DNA from: Mobilitalea sp.
GTDB taxonomy: Bacteria; Bacillota_A; Clostridia; Lachnospirales; Lachnospiraceae
Reading direction: 5' to 3'
Length of the DNA: 11,897 nucleotides
Assembly (NCBI GenBank): GCA_029974875.1
Contig: JARKQP010000295.1
Span: 1 to 11,897, forward strand
The position numbers and the translations under genes are program-made. The notes below the pieces were generated by a model. It searched no databases, was not told the origin of the DNA, and worked only from the letters and a program-made list of their open reading frames with translations. Below are positions 5,610 through 11,897 of this stretch, piece by piece; the stretch's first letter is position 1, and each line of letters begins with the position of its first letter.

Positions 5610-6881
5610 CTATTGCAGCGGTGCCTGAGTCGGGCCGGAGCCGGCGGCGGGGGTAGGGGTTATATTACCTGTACTGCCGTCTGAATCAGGGCCGGTTGGA
5701 ACATCAGTGCCGCCGTTTCCGGAATCCGGATTGCCGCTGCCATCTGCATTTCCTGGATCAGGGGTTACGGTTCCCGGTACGTCATTAGGATCCTCCGGTT
5801 CCCCGGTAGGTTCTTCCACCGCCTCGGTAGGCGTAGGTGCCGGTGTCGGTGTCTTTCCTCCGGCCGGGTCATCACCTTTTGAATCGCCGGGATCACCCTT
5901 TGAATCGGGGTCTGTTTCGCCATCAATGTCACCGTCAACTATTTCCCCATCCTCACCAAGAACGAGGTCCTCACCGGAGATAGGAGGAATTGTTGCAGTT
6001 ACGGGAGGTTTATAATTTATTAAACTGGCATAGACAGCCTCAAAATCAAAATCAGGACTGGGGGTGTAATTGTAGTATTCCTCCAGAGTTAGATCATGTT
6101 CATATAAATACTTAGCCAGAGCTTTGCCAACATACCGGATGTGCCAGGGTTCATAGGAATAGCCGGTAATATCAGACTTTCCGTCAGGATATCTGACAAT
6201 AAATCCAAAACGGTGGGCATTCTCTGCCACCCACTGCCCTTCCGGTGTCTTTATGAACTTAGCATTCAAATCATAGCGAAGGCTGGCGCAGGAAATGTCC
6301 ATGACAAGGCCGGTCTGATGCTCGCTGGTACCCGGAACGGCAGAATATTTTAAGGTATGTGTTTTTCCCTTGGTAACAATGTTATTGAGAAATATCTTTT
6401 TCTGGCGTTGATAAGAACGATATCCGGATACACCGCTTAAGGAGCAACCGTCCTCATTCGCTGCAGTGAAGAGGGCTTCAATGGCCTTCGCGGCATCCTT
6501 TCGCATTAAGGTTCTTTCGTCATAGTAGGACAAATTAAAATAAATATCAGGAGTCACAAGATCCTCCGGCTGATAATCTTTTGGAAGAGCATATTCCTTG
6601 TTAACAAAAACAGTAATGCTGTTAGGATCCAAATCTATTTCGGTTGCCGGAACAAAAGGCTCTTCCGTAATATCAGGAGCAGTGCCGGCATCCTCCGTCA
6701 CTGTGGGAGGAATATATGTATAATCGCCCTTACTATTATCATTATTATTATTATTATGTACGGCATCAGAGGTAGCAGCCAAGGAGGAAGAATTTCCTTT
6801 CTGCAGGGTAGCGAAGAAGCTTAGGCTGACTACTAAAATTATGATAGATGAGATGAGGATGATAACTACTTTTCTGTTCAA
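5610..6881 (-). CDS. VanY-type D-alanyl-D-alanine carboxypeptidase (peptidase M15) with low-complexity tail
   Basis: The enzyme family removes the terminal D-Ala from peptidoglycan stem peptides using zinc. The 423-aa protein has an N-terminal membrane anchor (5-24), a linker with five consecutive Asn (43-47) and a VanY domain (about 98-270). Signatures are SGYRS (152-156), PGTSEHQTGLVMD (183-195, zinc ligands H188 and D195) and EPWHIRYVG (244-252, catalytic E244 and zinc ligand H247), so it should be active outside the membrane. Residues about 293-423 are a disordered Gly/Pro/Asp/Ser/Thr-rich tail with no LPxTG motif, perhaps a wall-spanning or spacer region. The start is TTG 6881, supported by AAAGGAG eight bases upstream and by the hydrophobic N-terminus directly after it. 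It is probably the first gene of a pair with plsC. No van resistance genes are nearby, so routine wall maturation is likelier than vancomycin resistance. Confidence 0.92.
   Translation of the reverse strand: MNRKVVIILISSIIILVVSLSFFATLQKGNSSSLAATSDAVHNNNNNDNSKGDYTYIPPTVTEDAGTAPDITEEPFVPATEIDLDPNSITVFVNKEYALPKDYQPEDLVTPDIYFNLSYYDERTLMRKDAAKAIEALFTAANEDGCSLSGVSGYRSYQRQKKIFLNNIVTKGKTHTLKYSAVPGTSEHQTGLVMDISCASLRYDLNAKFIKTPEGQWVAENAHRFGFIVRYPDGKSDITGYSYEPWHIRYVGKALAKYLYEHDLTLEEYYNYTPSPDFDFEAVYASLINYKPPVTATIPPISGEDLVLGEDGEIVDGDIDGETDPDSKGDPGDSKGDDPAGGKTPTPAPTPTEAVEEPTGEPEDPNDVPGTVTPDPGNADGSGNPDSGNGGTDVPTGPDSDGSTGNITPTPAAGSGPTQAPLQ
6733..6757. repeat. Trinucleotide ATT microsatellite in the carboxypeptidase gene
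   Basis: Five perfect ATT units (6741-6755), preceded by imperfect ones (6733-6739), encode the Asn run between the membrane anchor and the catalytic domain. Slippage would change linker length in frame without destroying the enzyme. Confidence 0.75.
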
Positions 6882-6991
6882 CGAAATGTCTCCTTTAACT
6901 TATGGCAAATAACAGTACTTCTAGTCACATATTTATATAGAGTAGAAAGCGGGGGCTCCCTACCCTGTAAGATTGTTCACTTTTATCTTAA

Positions 6992-7029
6992 GGTGTGTCT
7001 GAAAGCTGCAATGAGTTTTCAGACATGCC
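6992..7029. repeat. 13-bp intergenic hairpin, possible dispersed element copy 2
   Basis: GGTGTGTCTGAAA (6992-7004) pairs with TTTCAGACATGCC (7017-7029), including two wobble pairs, around a 12-nt loop. It lies between the nicotinate phosphoribosyltransferase gene and the carboxypeptidase gene. Neither strand has a good T-run after the stem, so it is a poor terminator. Its edges (TTAAGG on the left, CCCTAAT on the right) resemble the hairpin at 4658-4684. The rest of the 247-bp gap (6882-7128) shows no gene; I could not pick a convincing promoter for the carboxypeptidase gene. Confidence 0.55.
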
Positions 7030-7128
7030 CTAATTCAGTATAACATAAACTACTGGAAAAATAACTAACTAATTTCTTAAGAATTCCGTGTAAAAATTGG
7101 TAAAGCTATGATAGGAACCGAAGTTAAA

Positions 7129-8583
7129 CTACAGCGTATTTTCAGCCAGATTGTCCAGCAATTCGGTTTTCATACGGTATAATTTTATGGATAAATCGAT
7201 ATATACAATGTGAGGATTGATCAGGCGCTTGGCTTCATCCCACAGGGTATCCTGCTCCTTTAAGCAGTAATCTCTGATCTCCATAACGGAGGGGGAGGTA
7301 TATACGCATTCACCTGCAAGGAAAATAGGAACCAGAAGCTCGCGGAGGGTGTAGGTATCCGGGGCAAGATAGGTCTTCTTCCAGGTGGCGATGGGATCAA
7401 ACAGCAGCAGAGGATCCTTGGAAGAGAAGGTCTCATCCGCTAAAGTAATCAGGTCGGCTTTGACTTTACCGCTTTCCTTCTCGTATACACGGTATATTTT
7501 CTTATTTCCCGGGTTCGTGATCTTCCATTGGTTTTCAGACAGCTTGATCTTTGGGATAAATTCGCCGTTTTTCTCTATAGCAGCTAATTTATATACGCCG
7601 CCAAAGGCCGGACAGTCCTTCGAGGTGATCAATTTGGTGCCGACTCCCCAGGAATCTATCTTTGCGCCCTGGGTCTTTAATGAATCAATCAGGTATTCGT
7701 CAAGATCGCTGGAAGCAGTAATATTTGCATCCGGGAAACCGGCTGCATCCAGCAGCCTTCTGGCCTTCTTTGAGAGGTAGGCCAAATCACCGCTGTCAAG
7801 GCGGATTCCGTATTTCTCCGGCATTCTTCCATTCTCCCGCAGCTCCTCAAAAACCTTAACCGCATTGGGGACACCGGAACGCAGCGTATCATAGGTATCC
7901 ACCAGTAAGGTCGTGTTCTGGGGATAAAGCTCCGCATATTTGCGGAAGGCCGACAGCTCGTCATCAAAGCTCATAATCCAGCTATGGGCATGGGTTCCTA
8001 AGGCAGGAAGGTCATAAAGCTTAGCAGACAGGACATTGCTGGTTCCGACACAGCCGCCAATGACAGCTGCCCTGGCGCCCAAGGTTCCGGCATCCGGACC
8101 CTGTGCACGGCGCAGGCCGAACTCCATTACTGGTTGTCCACCCGCGGCGTAAACGACACGGGAGGCCTTCGTTGCTATCAGGCTCTGATGGTTAATAATG
8201 TTTAATAGGGCAGTTTCTACCAGCTGTGCCTCTATGATAGGAGCGATTACCTTAACTAAAGGCTCCATCGGGAAGACGACAGTGCCCTCGGGAATGGCAT
8301 AGATATCCCCGGTAAAACGAAAATCCTTCAAATAAGAGAGAAAATCTTCGTTAAAAATATGGAGGGTACGAAGATAATCAAGATCCTCCTCCGTAAAAGT
8401 GAGGGCTTTTATATAGTCGATCGCCTGCTCCAGGCCGGCACAGATTGCGTACCCGCTTCCACAGGGATTTTCACGGTAAAATACATCAAAAATAACGGTT
8501 TCATTGGTATTATTAATATAATAACCCTGCATCATGGTTAATTCATAGAAATCGGTCAATAAAGTTAGGTTCTGTTTACCCAT
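7129..8583 (-). CDS. pncB: Nicotinate phosphoribosyltransferase
   Basis: The enzyme joins nicotinate and PRPP, with ATP hydrolysis, to make nicotinate mononucleotide, the entry step of the Preiss-Handler NAD salvage route in the cytoplasm. The full-length 484-aa protein shows the family's features: LLTDFYELTM (8-17) at the N-terminus, EFGLRRAQGPDAG (154-166, substrate site), GTHAHSWIMSF (196-206, with the conserved AHS histidine H200, probably the phosphorylated one), IRLDSGDL (260-267, phosphoribosyl binding), SSDLDEY (291-297) and GVGTKLITS (313-321). ATG 8583 has GGAGG five bases upstream. It follows the lacI-type gene on the same strand after 144 bp, but has its own TTGACT promoter and is probably expressed independently. 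Nothing is truncated or missing. Confidence 0.95.
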   Translation of the reverse strand: MGKQNLTLLTDFYELTMMQGYYINNTNETVIFDVFYRENPCGSGYAICAGLEQAIDYIKALTFTEEDLDYLRTLHIFNEDFLSYLKDFRFTGDIYAIPEGTVVFPMEPLVKVIAPIIEAQLVETALLNIINHQSLIATKASRVVYAAGGQPVMEFGLRRAQGPDAGTLGARAAVIGGCVGTSNVLSAKLYDLPALGTHAHSWIMSFDDELSAFRKYAELYPQNTTLLVDTYDTLRSGVPNAVKVFEELRENGRMPEKYGIRLDSGDLAYLSKKARRLLDAAGFPDANITASSDLDEYLIDSLKTQGAKIDSWGVGTKLITSKDCPAFGGVYKLAAIEKNGEFIPKIKLSENQWKITNPGNKKIYRVYEKESGKVKADLITLADETFSSKDPLLLFDPIATWKKTYLAPDTYTLRELLVPIFLAGECVYTSPSVMEIRDYCLKEQDTLWDEAKRLINPHIVYIDLSIKLYRMKTELLDNLAENTL

Positions 8584-8641
8584 GGCAACCTCCAGCTACG
8601 CTGCTTTACGCATAAAAGTATACAATTTCTTGTCATTACAA

Positions 8642-8670
8642 AACATATACCAGAATGAGGAATAAGTCAA
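8642..8670 (-). promoter_or_regulatory. Candidate promoter of pncB
   Basis: On the minus strand TTGACT (8670-8665, five of six) is followed after 17 bases by TATGTT (8647-8642, four of six), about 60 bp before ATG 8583. A TATACT closer to the gene is an alternative -10 but lacks a -35. The 8584-8727 gap has no convincing terminator for the upstream regulator gene. Confidence 0.5.
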
Positions 8671-8727
8671 GTATTCTATGATAAATATTAGCTTAATTAT
8701 CCTTACAAAAACCTTAAGGAAAAACGG

Positions 8728-9744
8728 CTAGTCAATGCATTCTTTAATTATAATTCTGCTTGGTATCAATATATGGTTGTCGGGTATTTTATTTGAAGTA
8801 AAATAATTAAACAACGCCATAATTGACTGATAACCCTGCTCCTTAGGATCCTGTAAAATTGCAGCAGCGATGCGGTTATCAATTAAAGCTTCTTTTGTAG
8901 GGGGCTGATAATCATAGAACACGGAAGTAATCCTTCTCCCGCAATCCTTAAGGGCCTGCAGACCTGCTTTTGTACTCCCGCAGTAAAGGACATATTTTAC
9001 TGACGGATTGCTTTTCAGCTTTTCAAGTGCTATGCAATAATCATTAAGGCTGTCATTTGTTAATTCCACAATCTCTATCAGCTGTATGCAAGGGGAGGCC
9101 TGATTTATATAATCTTTTAAGCCCTCCATACGCCTTTGGTTACCAAGCATTGAGAAAGAGGGTAAAAAGGCCAGCATCTGACCCTTGCTATTGGAGAAGA
9201 GGTTCATTAACCTTCCCCCGATTCTTCCGGAACGATAATAGTCACAGCTGATTGAGGCAAAGGAGGGGGCGTCATTTAGCAGGTTGGCTAAAAAAATGAC
9301 AGGAAAGCCCTGTTCATGCAATTCCTTTAGGCGGTTGATGATTCTTTGGTCATTGATAGGTGCAATTACGATTGCATGGGAATTATTCAGGATAGCATGA
9401 TTAATTAATTTTAACTGCTCTGAAGCGTTAAAATCCGGGCAGCCAAAGATATCAATAGTGATACCAAAGTCCTGGATTTCCTCCTCTGCCTGTTTAATTC
9501 CCTTTATTATTTCATCATAGAAATCATTGCGCTGGATATGCAAAACAACGGAAATTTTTAAGTTTTTATTGCGGATTGCCAGAGACTTGGCAACTGTATT
9601 TGTCCGGTAATTCAAATCTGCCGCAATTTGCTTTATCCGTTCAGCTACTTCTGAGTTAATTCTTCCCCGGTTATTTAAAGCCCGATCCACAGTACCGACT
9701 GAAACGCCTGCGGCTTTTGCGATGTCTTTAATAGTTGTTGGCAT
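8728..9744 (-). CDS. LacI-family transcriptional regulator
   Basis: The 338-aa protein is a typical LacI/GalR repressor. It has an N-terminal helix-turn-helix (about 4-24, IKDIAKAAGVSVGTVDRALN), the recognition and hinge region through LNYRTNTVAKSLA (about 44-56), and a periplasmic-binding-protein-like effector domain (about 60-338), of the kind that binds small sugars or similar ligands. ATG 9744 has AAGGGGG seven bases upstream. The gene is divergent from the ABC importer operon with a 229-bp shared region holding a promoter for each side and a palindrome at the importer start site, so it most likely represses the importer in the absence of its ligand. The ligand is not evident; a LacI-family regulator is an unusual partner for an SsuA-type importer. 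It shows no sign of damage. Confidence 0.93.
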   Translation of the reverse strand: MPTTIKDIAKAAGVSVGTVDRALNNRGRINSEVAERIKQIAADLNYRTNTVAKSLAIRNKNLKISVVLHIQRNDFYDEIIKGIKQAEEEIQDFGITIDIFGCPDFNASEQLKLINHAILNNSHAIVIAPINDQRIINRLKELHEQGFPVIFLANLLNDAPSFASISCDYYRSGRIGGRLMNLFSNSKGQMLAFLPSFSMLGNQRRMEGLKDYINQASPCIQLIEIVELTNDSLNDYCIALEKLKSNPSVKYVLYCGSTKAGLQALKDCGRRITSVFYDYQPPTKEALIDNRIAAAILQDPKEQGYQSIMALFNYFTSNKIPDNHILIPSRIIIKECID

Positions 9745-9776
9745 GGAGATCCCCCTTCACCTGAGTTTATATTATT

Positions 9777-9805
9777 ACTATATATACATAAACAAAAAGT
9801 GTCAA
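9777..9805 (-). promoter_or_regulatory. Promoter of the LacI-family regulator gene
   Basis: On the minus strand a perfect TTGACA (9805-9800) is followed after 17 bases by TATAGT (9782-9777, five of six). Transcription would start near 9770, about 25 nt before ATG 9744, just leaving room for the ribosome binding site. I see no copy of the importer palindrome here, so autoregulation is not evident. Confidence 0.75.
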
Positions 9806-9887
9806 CTTTAAATGGTGCATTACGATTTAACTATCTGTCAATTTTAACAACTATATTTGTGATATTTGCCTAATGAATAAAAAGTAG

Positions 9888-9916
9888 TTGACAAGATAAT
9901 TGTAAAAATATATAAT
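9888..9916 (+). promoter_or_regulatory. Full-consensus sigma-A promoter of the ABC importer operon
   Basis: TTGACA (9888-9893), a 17-base spacer and TATAAT (9911-9916) match the vegetative consensus at all 12 positions, with an A-rich stretch just upstream (9876-9885) that may act as an UP element. Such a strong promoter implies it is held down by a repressor. Start of transcription is expected near 9923. Confidence 0.85.
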
Positions 9917-9922
9917 CACCTT

Positions 9923-9940
9923 GTTGGCGTTAACGCACAC
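9923..9940. promoter_or_regulatory. Candidate operator for the divergent LacI-family repressor
   Basis: GCGTTAACGC (9927-9936) is a perfect palindrome, extended by matching outer pairs to GTnnGCGTTAACGCnnAC (14 of 18 positions symmetric). It covers the predicted transcription start of the importer operon, a position where a bound repressor would block polymerase. The centre is TTAA rather than the CG typical of many LacI operators, so binding by this repressor is inferred from position, not motif identity. Confidence 0.6.
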
Positions 9941-9973
9941 GCATTGTAAAGTGTATAAAGGAGGAAAGATGTT

Positions 9974-11080
9974 ATGAAAATGAAAAAAAGAATTGTATCT
10001 ATTGCAATGAGCATTATTATGGCAGGAGCCTTAGTGGGCTGCAGCACGGAAAAAGGTAAGGAACCGGTGGATAATACTACAAAGGATGCTGTAACACAGG
10101 ATAGTGAAGGTAAAGCGGATTATGGTGTCCTTAATGTGGGAATATTAGTGTCTACCGTAGGTATCCCGGCATTGTATGCACAGGATCAGGGATGGTTTGA
10201 GGAGGCAGGCTTAGATGTAAATCTCCAGATTTTTGCTACGGGTGCCCCCGTAAATGAAGCGATTGCCGCCGGTGAGTTAGATATTGCTTGTTCCGGCTTT
10301 GCATCCGTATATTCCCTGGCAAATGCTGATTGCACCTATCTTGCTGATATTAATACAACCGGTGGAATGGGCTTATATGTTAATAATGATTCCGCTGCTG
10401 CAAAGGTTGGAAACACGATATCCGACAGCCCGGATATTATCGGTGATGCCGCAAGTGTTAAGGGAATGAAAATATTAGAGCCCCTGGGAACGGCTGTCCA
10501 ATATATGACAGAGTGCTACGCGGCTAAGTTTGGCCTGTCCCCTGCCGATGTTGAGCAGACTAACATGGAATATGCGGCTGCTTTTCAGGCATTTACTACG
10601 GGGGAAGGAGATGCGATGGCTGCAAATCCTCCATATTCCTATCAGCTTGAGGATTTAGGCTATACAAAAGTATGCTCCTTTGAAGATGCAACCGGGGTTA
10701 ATATGTATGATGGCTGCTTCGCGCGTAATGAGATAGCTGAAAAACGTTCCGAAGAGGTCCAGTTATTTATTAACTGCATCGTAAAGGCTATGGATGCATT
10801 GCAGGATAATGATTTAAGGTATGAGTTTACATCAAAAAAATATAAGGACAATGCCCAGGACTTTTCAGAGGATAATCTGAAAAAAGAGCTGGAGGACCGT
10901 GCTTATTGTGGAACAGAGACCTTAAGCTCAGCTGATTATAAGTTTGGCGAAGCTTGGCCGGCAATCGCTGAATTCCTTGTAACAGCTGAAAAAATTACAT
11001 CAGATAATCTTCCGAATGTAGGGGCTTCCATCAATCCTGCTTATGTATCAACCGCAGCAGGCACTGAAGTTTCAAAATAA
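9974..11080 (+). CDS. ABC importer solute-binding lipoprotein, SsuA/TauA (NMT1) type
   Basis: The 368-aa protein has a lipoprotein signal peptide (basic start, hydrophobic 7-19) ending in lipobox LVGC with C23 as the lipidated residue. A Ser/Thr/Asp-rich spacer follows, then a type-2 binding-protein domain (about 52-350). Typical features of the NMT1/SsuA group are the opening LNVGILVSTVGIPALYAQDQ, GWFEEAGLDV (73-82), ATGAPVNEAIAAGELDIACS (88-107, ligand-pocket edge) and the later GLSPADVEQ (187-195) and FTTGEGDAMAANPP (207-220). Relatives bind sulfonates, taurine, nitrate, thiamine precursors or aromatic compounds; the ligand here is unknown. AGGAGG sits nine bases before ATG 9974. It is the first gene of an operon with the permease and is probably controlled by the divergent LacI-family protein. 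Confidence 0.92.
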   Translation: MKMKKRIVSIAMSIIMAGALVGCSTEKGKEPVDNTTKDAVTQDSEGKADYGVLNVGILVSTVGIPALYAQDQGWFEEAGLDVNLQIFATGAPVNEAIAAGELDIACSGFASVYSLANADCTYLADINTTGGMGLYVNNDSAAAKVGNTISDSPDIIGDAASVKGMKILEPLGTAVQYMTECYAAKFGLSPADVEQTNMEYAAAFQAFTTGEGDAMAANPPYSYQLEDLGYTKVCSFEDATGVNMYDGCFARNEIAEKRSEEVQLFINCIVKAMDALQDNDLRYEFTSKKYKDNAQDFSEDNLKKELEDRAYCGTETLSSADYKFGEAWPAIAEFLVTAEKITSDNLPNVGASINPAYVSTAAGTEVSK

Positions 11081-11093
11081 TTATTTGATTGGT

Positions 11094-11137
11094 TAAGGTC
11101 ATGCTGTATAAGATGATGCTTATATAGTGTGACCTTA
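11094..11137 (+). other. Intercistronic hairpin between binding-protein and permease genes
   Basis: Bases 11094-11112 pair with 11119-11137 over 19 positions around a 6-nt loop (ATGATG). Watson-Crick pairs dominate and the rest are G-U wobbles, with no mismatch on the plus-strand RNA. Only a weak U-tract (ATTATTA) follows, so it may act as a leaky terminator or as a 3' stabiliser of the binding-protein mRNA, which would give more binding protein than permease, as known for maltose-type operons. Confidence 0.7.
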
Positions 11138-11164
11138 TTATGATTGATCTGAAAGGTGAAAGAG

Positions 11165-11897
11165 ATGAGAAAGAATAAGAAAGTGAGTTACTGGTATTTA
11201 TCTATACTGTCGATTTTAGTCTTTGTATTTATCTGGTGGCTATGTTGTGATGTTTTGAAATTGACGAAAGCAAGCACGTTACCCGGCCCAATCAAGGTGG
11301 CTGAGACCTTTATTAAGAAATTAAGCAGCACAGCTCCGGACGGTGCGACGCTGATTGAGCATATTGGATCATCATTAAAAATTTCAATGAGCGGTTGGGC
11401 TATGGGGGTTATCATTGGTACGCCGCTTGGCATTTGTATGGCCTGGTACAAAAAAATAGATTTGTTTGTCAGACCGATTTTTGATTTAGTCCGTCCTGTT
11501 CCGGGATTAGCCTGGATACCGCTCATGATTATTCTTTTCGGTATCGGCATGACTTCTAAAATTGTAACTGTGTTTTTATCAGCCTTTGTTCCCTGTGTAC
11601 TAAATTCATACACCGGCATAAGACAGACAAGGGATGTACATCTATGGGTAGGGCAGACCTTCGGCGCTTCGAATTTCCAGATGCTTTTACATATCGCGGT
11701 TCCAACCGCATTACCGCTGGTCATGACAGGTGTCCGTGTAGCTCTTGGGGCATCCTGGACATGCATCGTAGCTGCTGAAATGCTTGCATCCACCAAAGGC
11801 CTGGGCTATATGGTGCAGCAAGCCAGGGGAATATTCCGGCAGGATATCATTATAAGCGGTATGATTGCGATCGGAGTGATCGGGGCAGTATTTTCAT
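11165..11897 (+). CDS. ABC importer permease, SsuC/TauC type, 3' end missing
   Basis: The frame starts at ATG 11165 (AAAGGTG six bases upstream) and stays open to the window edge, 244 codons, so the C-terminus is cut off; the family is usually about 250-270 aa, so little is missing. It has an N-terminal membrane helix (about 8-27), the short LPGPIKVAETF segment typical of the family (42-52), several further membrane helices, a conserved RPVPGLAWIPLMIILFGIG block (115-133), and the EAA-type cytoplasmic loop with GASNFQMLLHIAVPTALP (177-194) that contacts the ATPase. The later ALGASWTCIVAAEML (202-216) is also characteristic. It forms the membrane channel for the binding protein encoded 84 bp upstream. 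An SsuB-like ATPase gene is expected downstream. Confidence 0.92.
   Translation, partial: MRKNKKVSYWYLSILSILVFVFIWWLCCDVLKLTKASTLPGPIKVAETFIKKLSSTAPDGATLIEHIGSSLKISMSGWAMGVIIGTPLGICMAWYKKIDLFVRPIFDLVRPVPGLAWIPLMIILFGIGMTSKIVTVFLSAFVPCVLNSYTGIRQTRDVHLWVGQTFGASNFQMLLHIAVPTALPLVMTGVRVALGASWTCIVAAEMLASTKGLGYMVQQARGIFRQDIIISGMIAIGVIGAVFS

Noticed and set aside
5707..6015. Plus-strand frame encoding a Ser/Pro/Gly/Val-rich protein
   Set aside because: It is the complement of the low-complexity tail of the carboxypeptidase; repetitive GC-rich codons keep the opposite frame open.
5610..6881. Vancomycin resistance locus suggested by the VanY-type enzyme
   Set aside because: No VanA/B ligase, VanH, VanX or VanRS genes are nearby. 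Housekeeping VanY-like enzymes are common in Clostridia.
11188..11796. A 202-codon minus-strand open frame near the right edge
   Set aside because: It lies entirely opposite the permease gene, whose translation matches the SsuC family from start to window edge. The minus-strand product has no recognisable features and no ribosome binding site was seen.

Overview
The window looks like chromosomal DNA of a spore-forming Gram-positive anaerobe of the class Clostridia, most likely family Lachnospiraceae. The evidence is an endospore checkpoint gene (spoIIR), strong AGGAGG-type ribosome binding sites, AT-rich intergenic DNA with intrinsic terminators, and the protein styles: Pro/Thr-rich linkers on membrane-anchored cell-wall proteins, and a lipoprotein solute-binding protein. 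The genus call is an inference. I see no phage, transposase, CRISPR, toxin-antitoxin or defence genes, and no tRNA or rRNA.

Layout. (1) 1-915, plus strand: 3' part of an endonuclease/exonuclease/phosphatase-family gene, which converges on (2) spoIIR, minus strand, across a hairpin that can terminate in both directions. (3) A 404-bp gap (1773-2176) between spoIIR and a divergent DUF1934 (YwiB-like) gene. It carries a good match to a forespore sigma-F promoter pointing at spoIIR, three hairpins in the presumed spoIIR leader, a short direct repeat and a vegetative-type promoter for the DUF1934 gene. (4) 2692-6881, minus strand: four envelope-related genes. In transcription order they are a VanY/M15-type D,D-carboxypeptidase, a PlsC-type 1-acylglycerol-3-phosphate acyltransferase, an unrecognised small membrane-anchored protein, and a CapA-fold protein. 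The first two are closely spaced and probably co-transcribed; the last two have their own promoter-like sites. (5) 7129-8583, minus strand: nicotinate phosphoribosyltransferase, for NAD salvage. (6) 8728-11897: a LacI-family repressor gene divergent from an ABC importer operon. The operon has a solute-binding lipoprotein and the start of a permease, both of the SsuA/SsuC (NMT1/TauA) type; an ATPase gene is expected just beyond the right edge.

How the parts work together. The clearest regulatory unit is the right end. The importer promoter is a full-consensus TTGACA-17-TATAAT site with an 18-bp palindrome over the predicted transcription start, and the repressor gene sits back to back with its own near-consensus promoter. 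This fits substrate-induced import controlled by the local LacI protein. A long wobble-paired hairpin between the binding-protein and permease genes probably sets a high ratio of binding protein to permease. The envelope genes link peptidoglycan trimming (VanY) and phospholipid synthesis (PlsC), but nothing shows that they form one dedicated pathway.

I found no convincing new multi-gene system. The observations most worth a second look are the LacI-controlled SsuA-type importer of unknown substrate, the spoIIR leader, and two intergenic hairpins that look like copies of one dispersed element.
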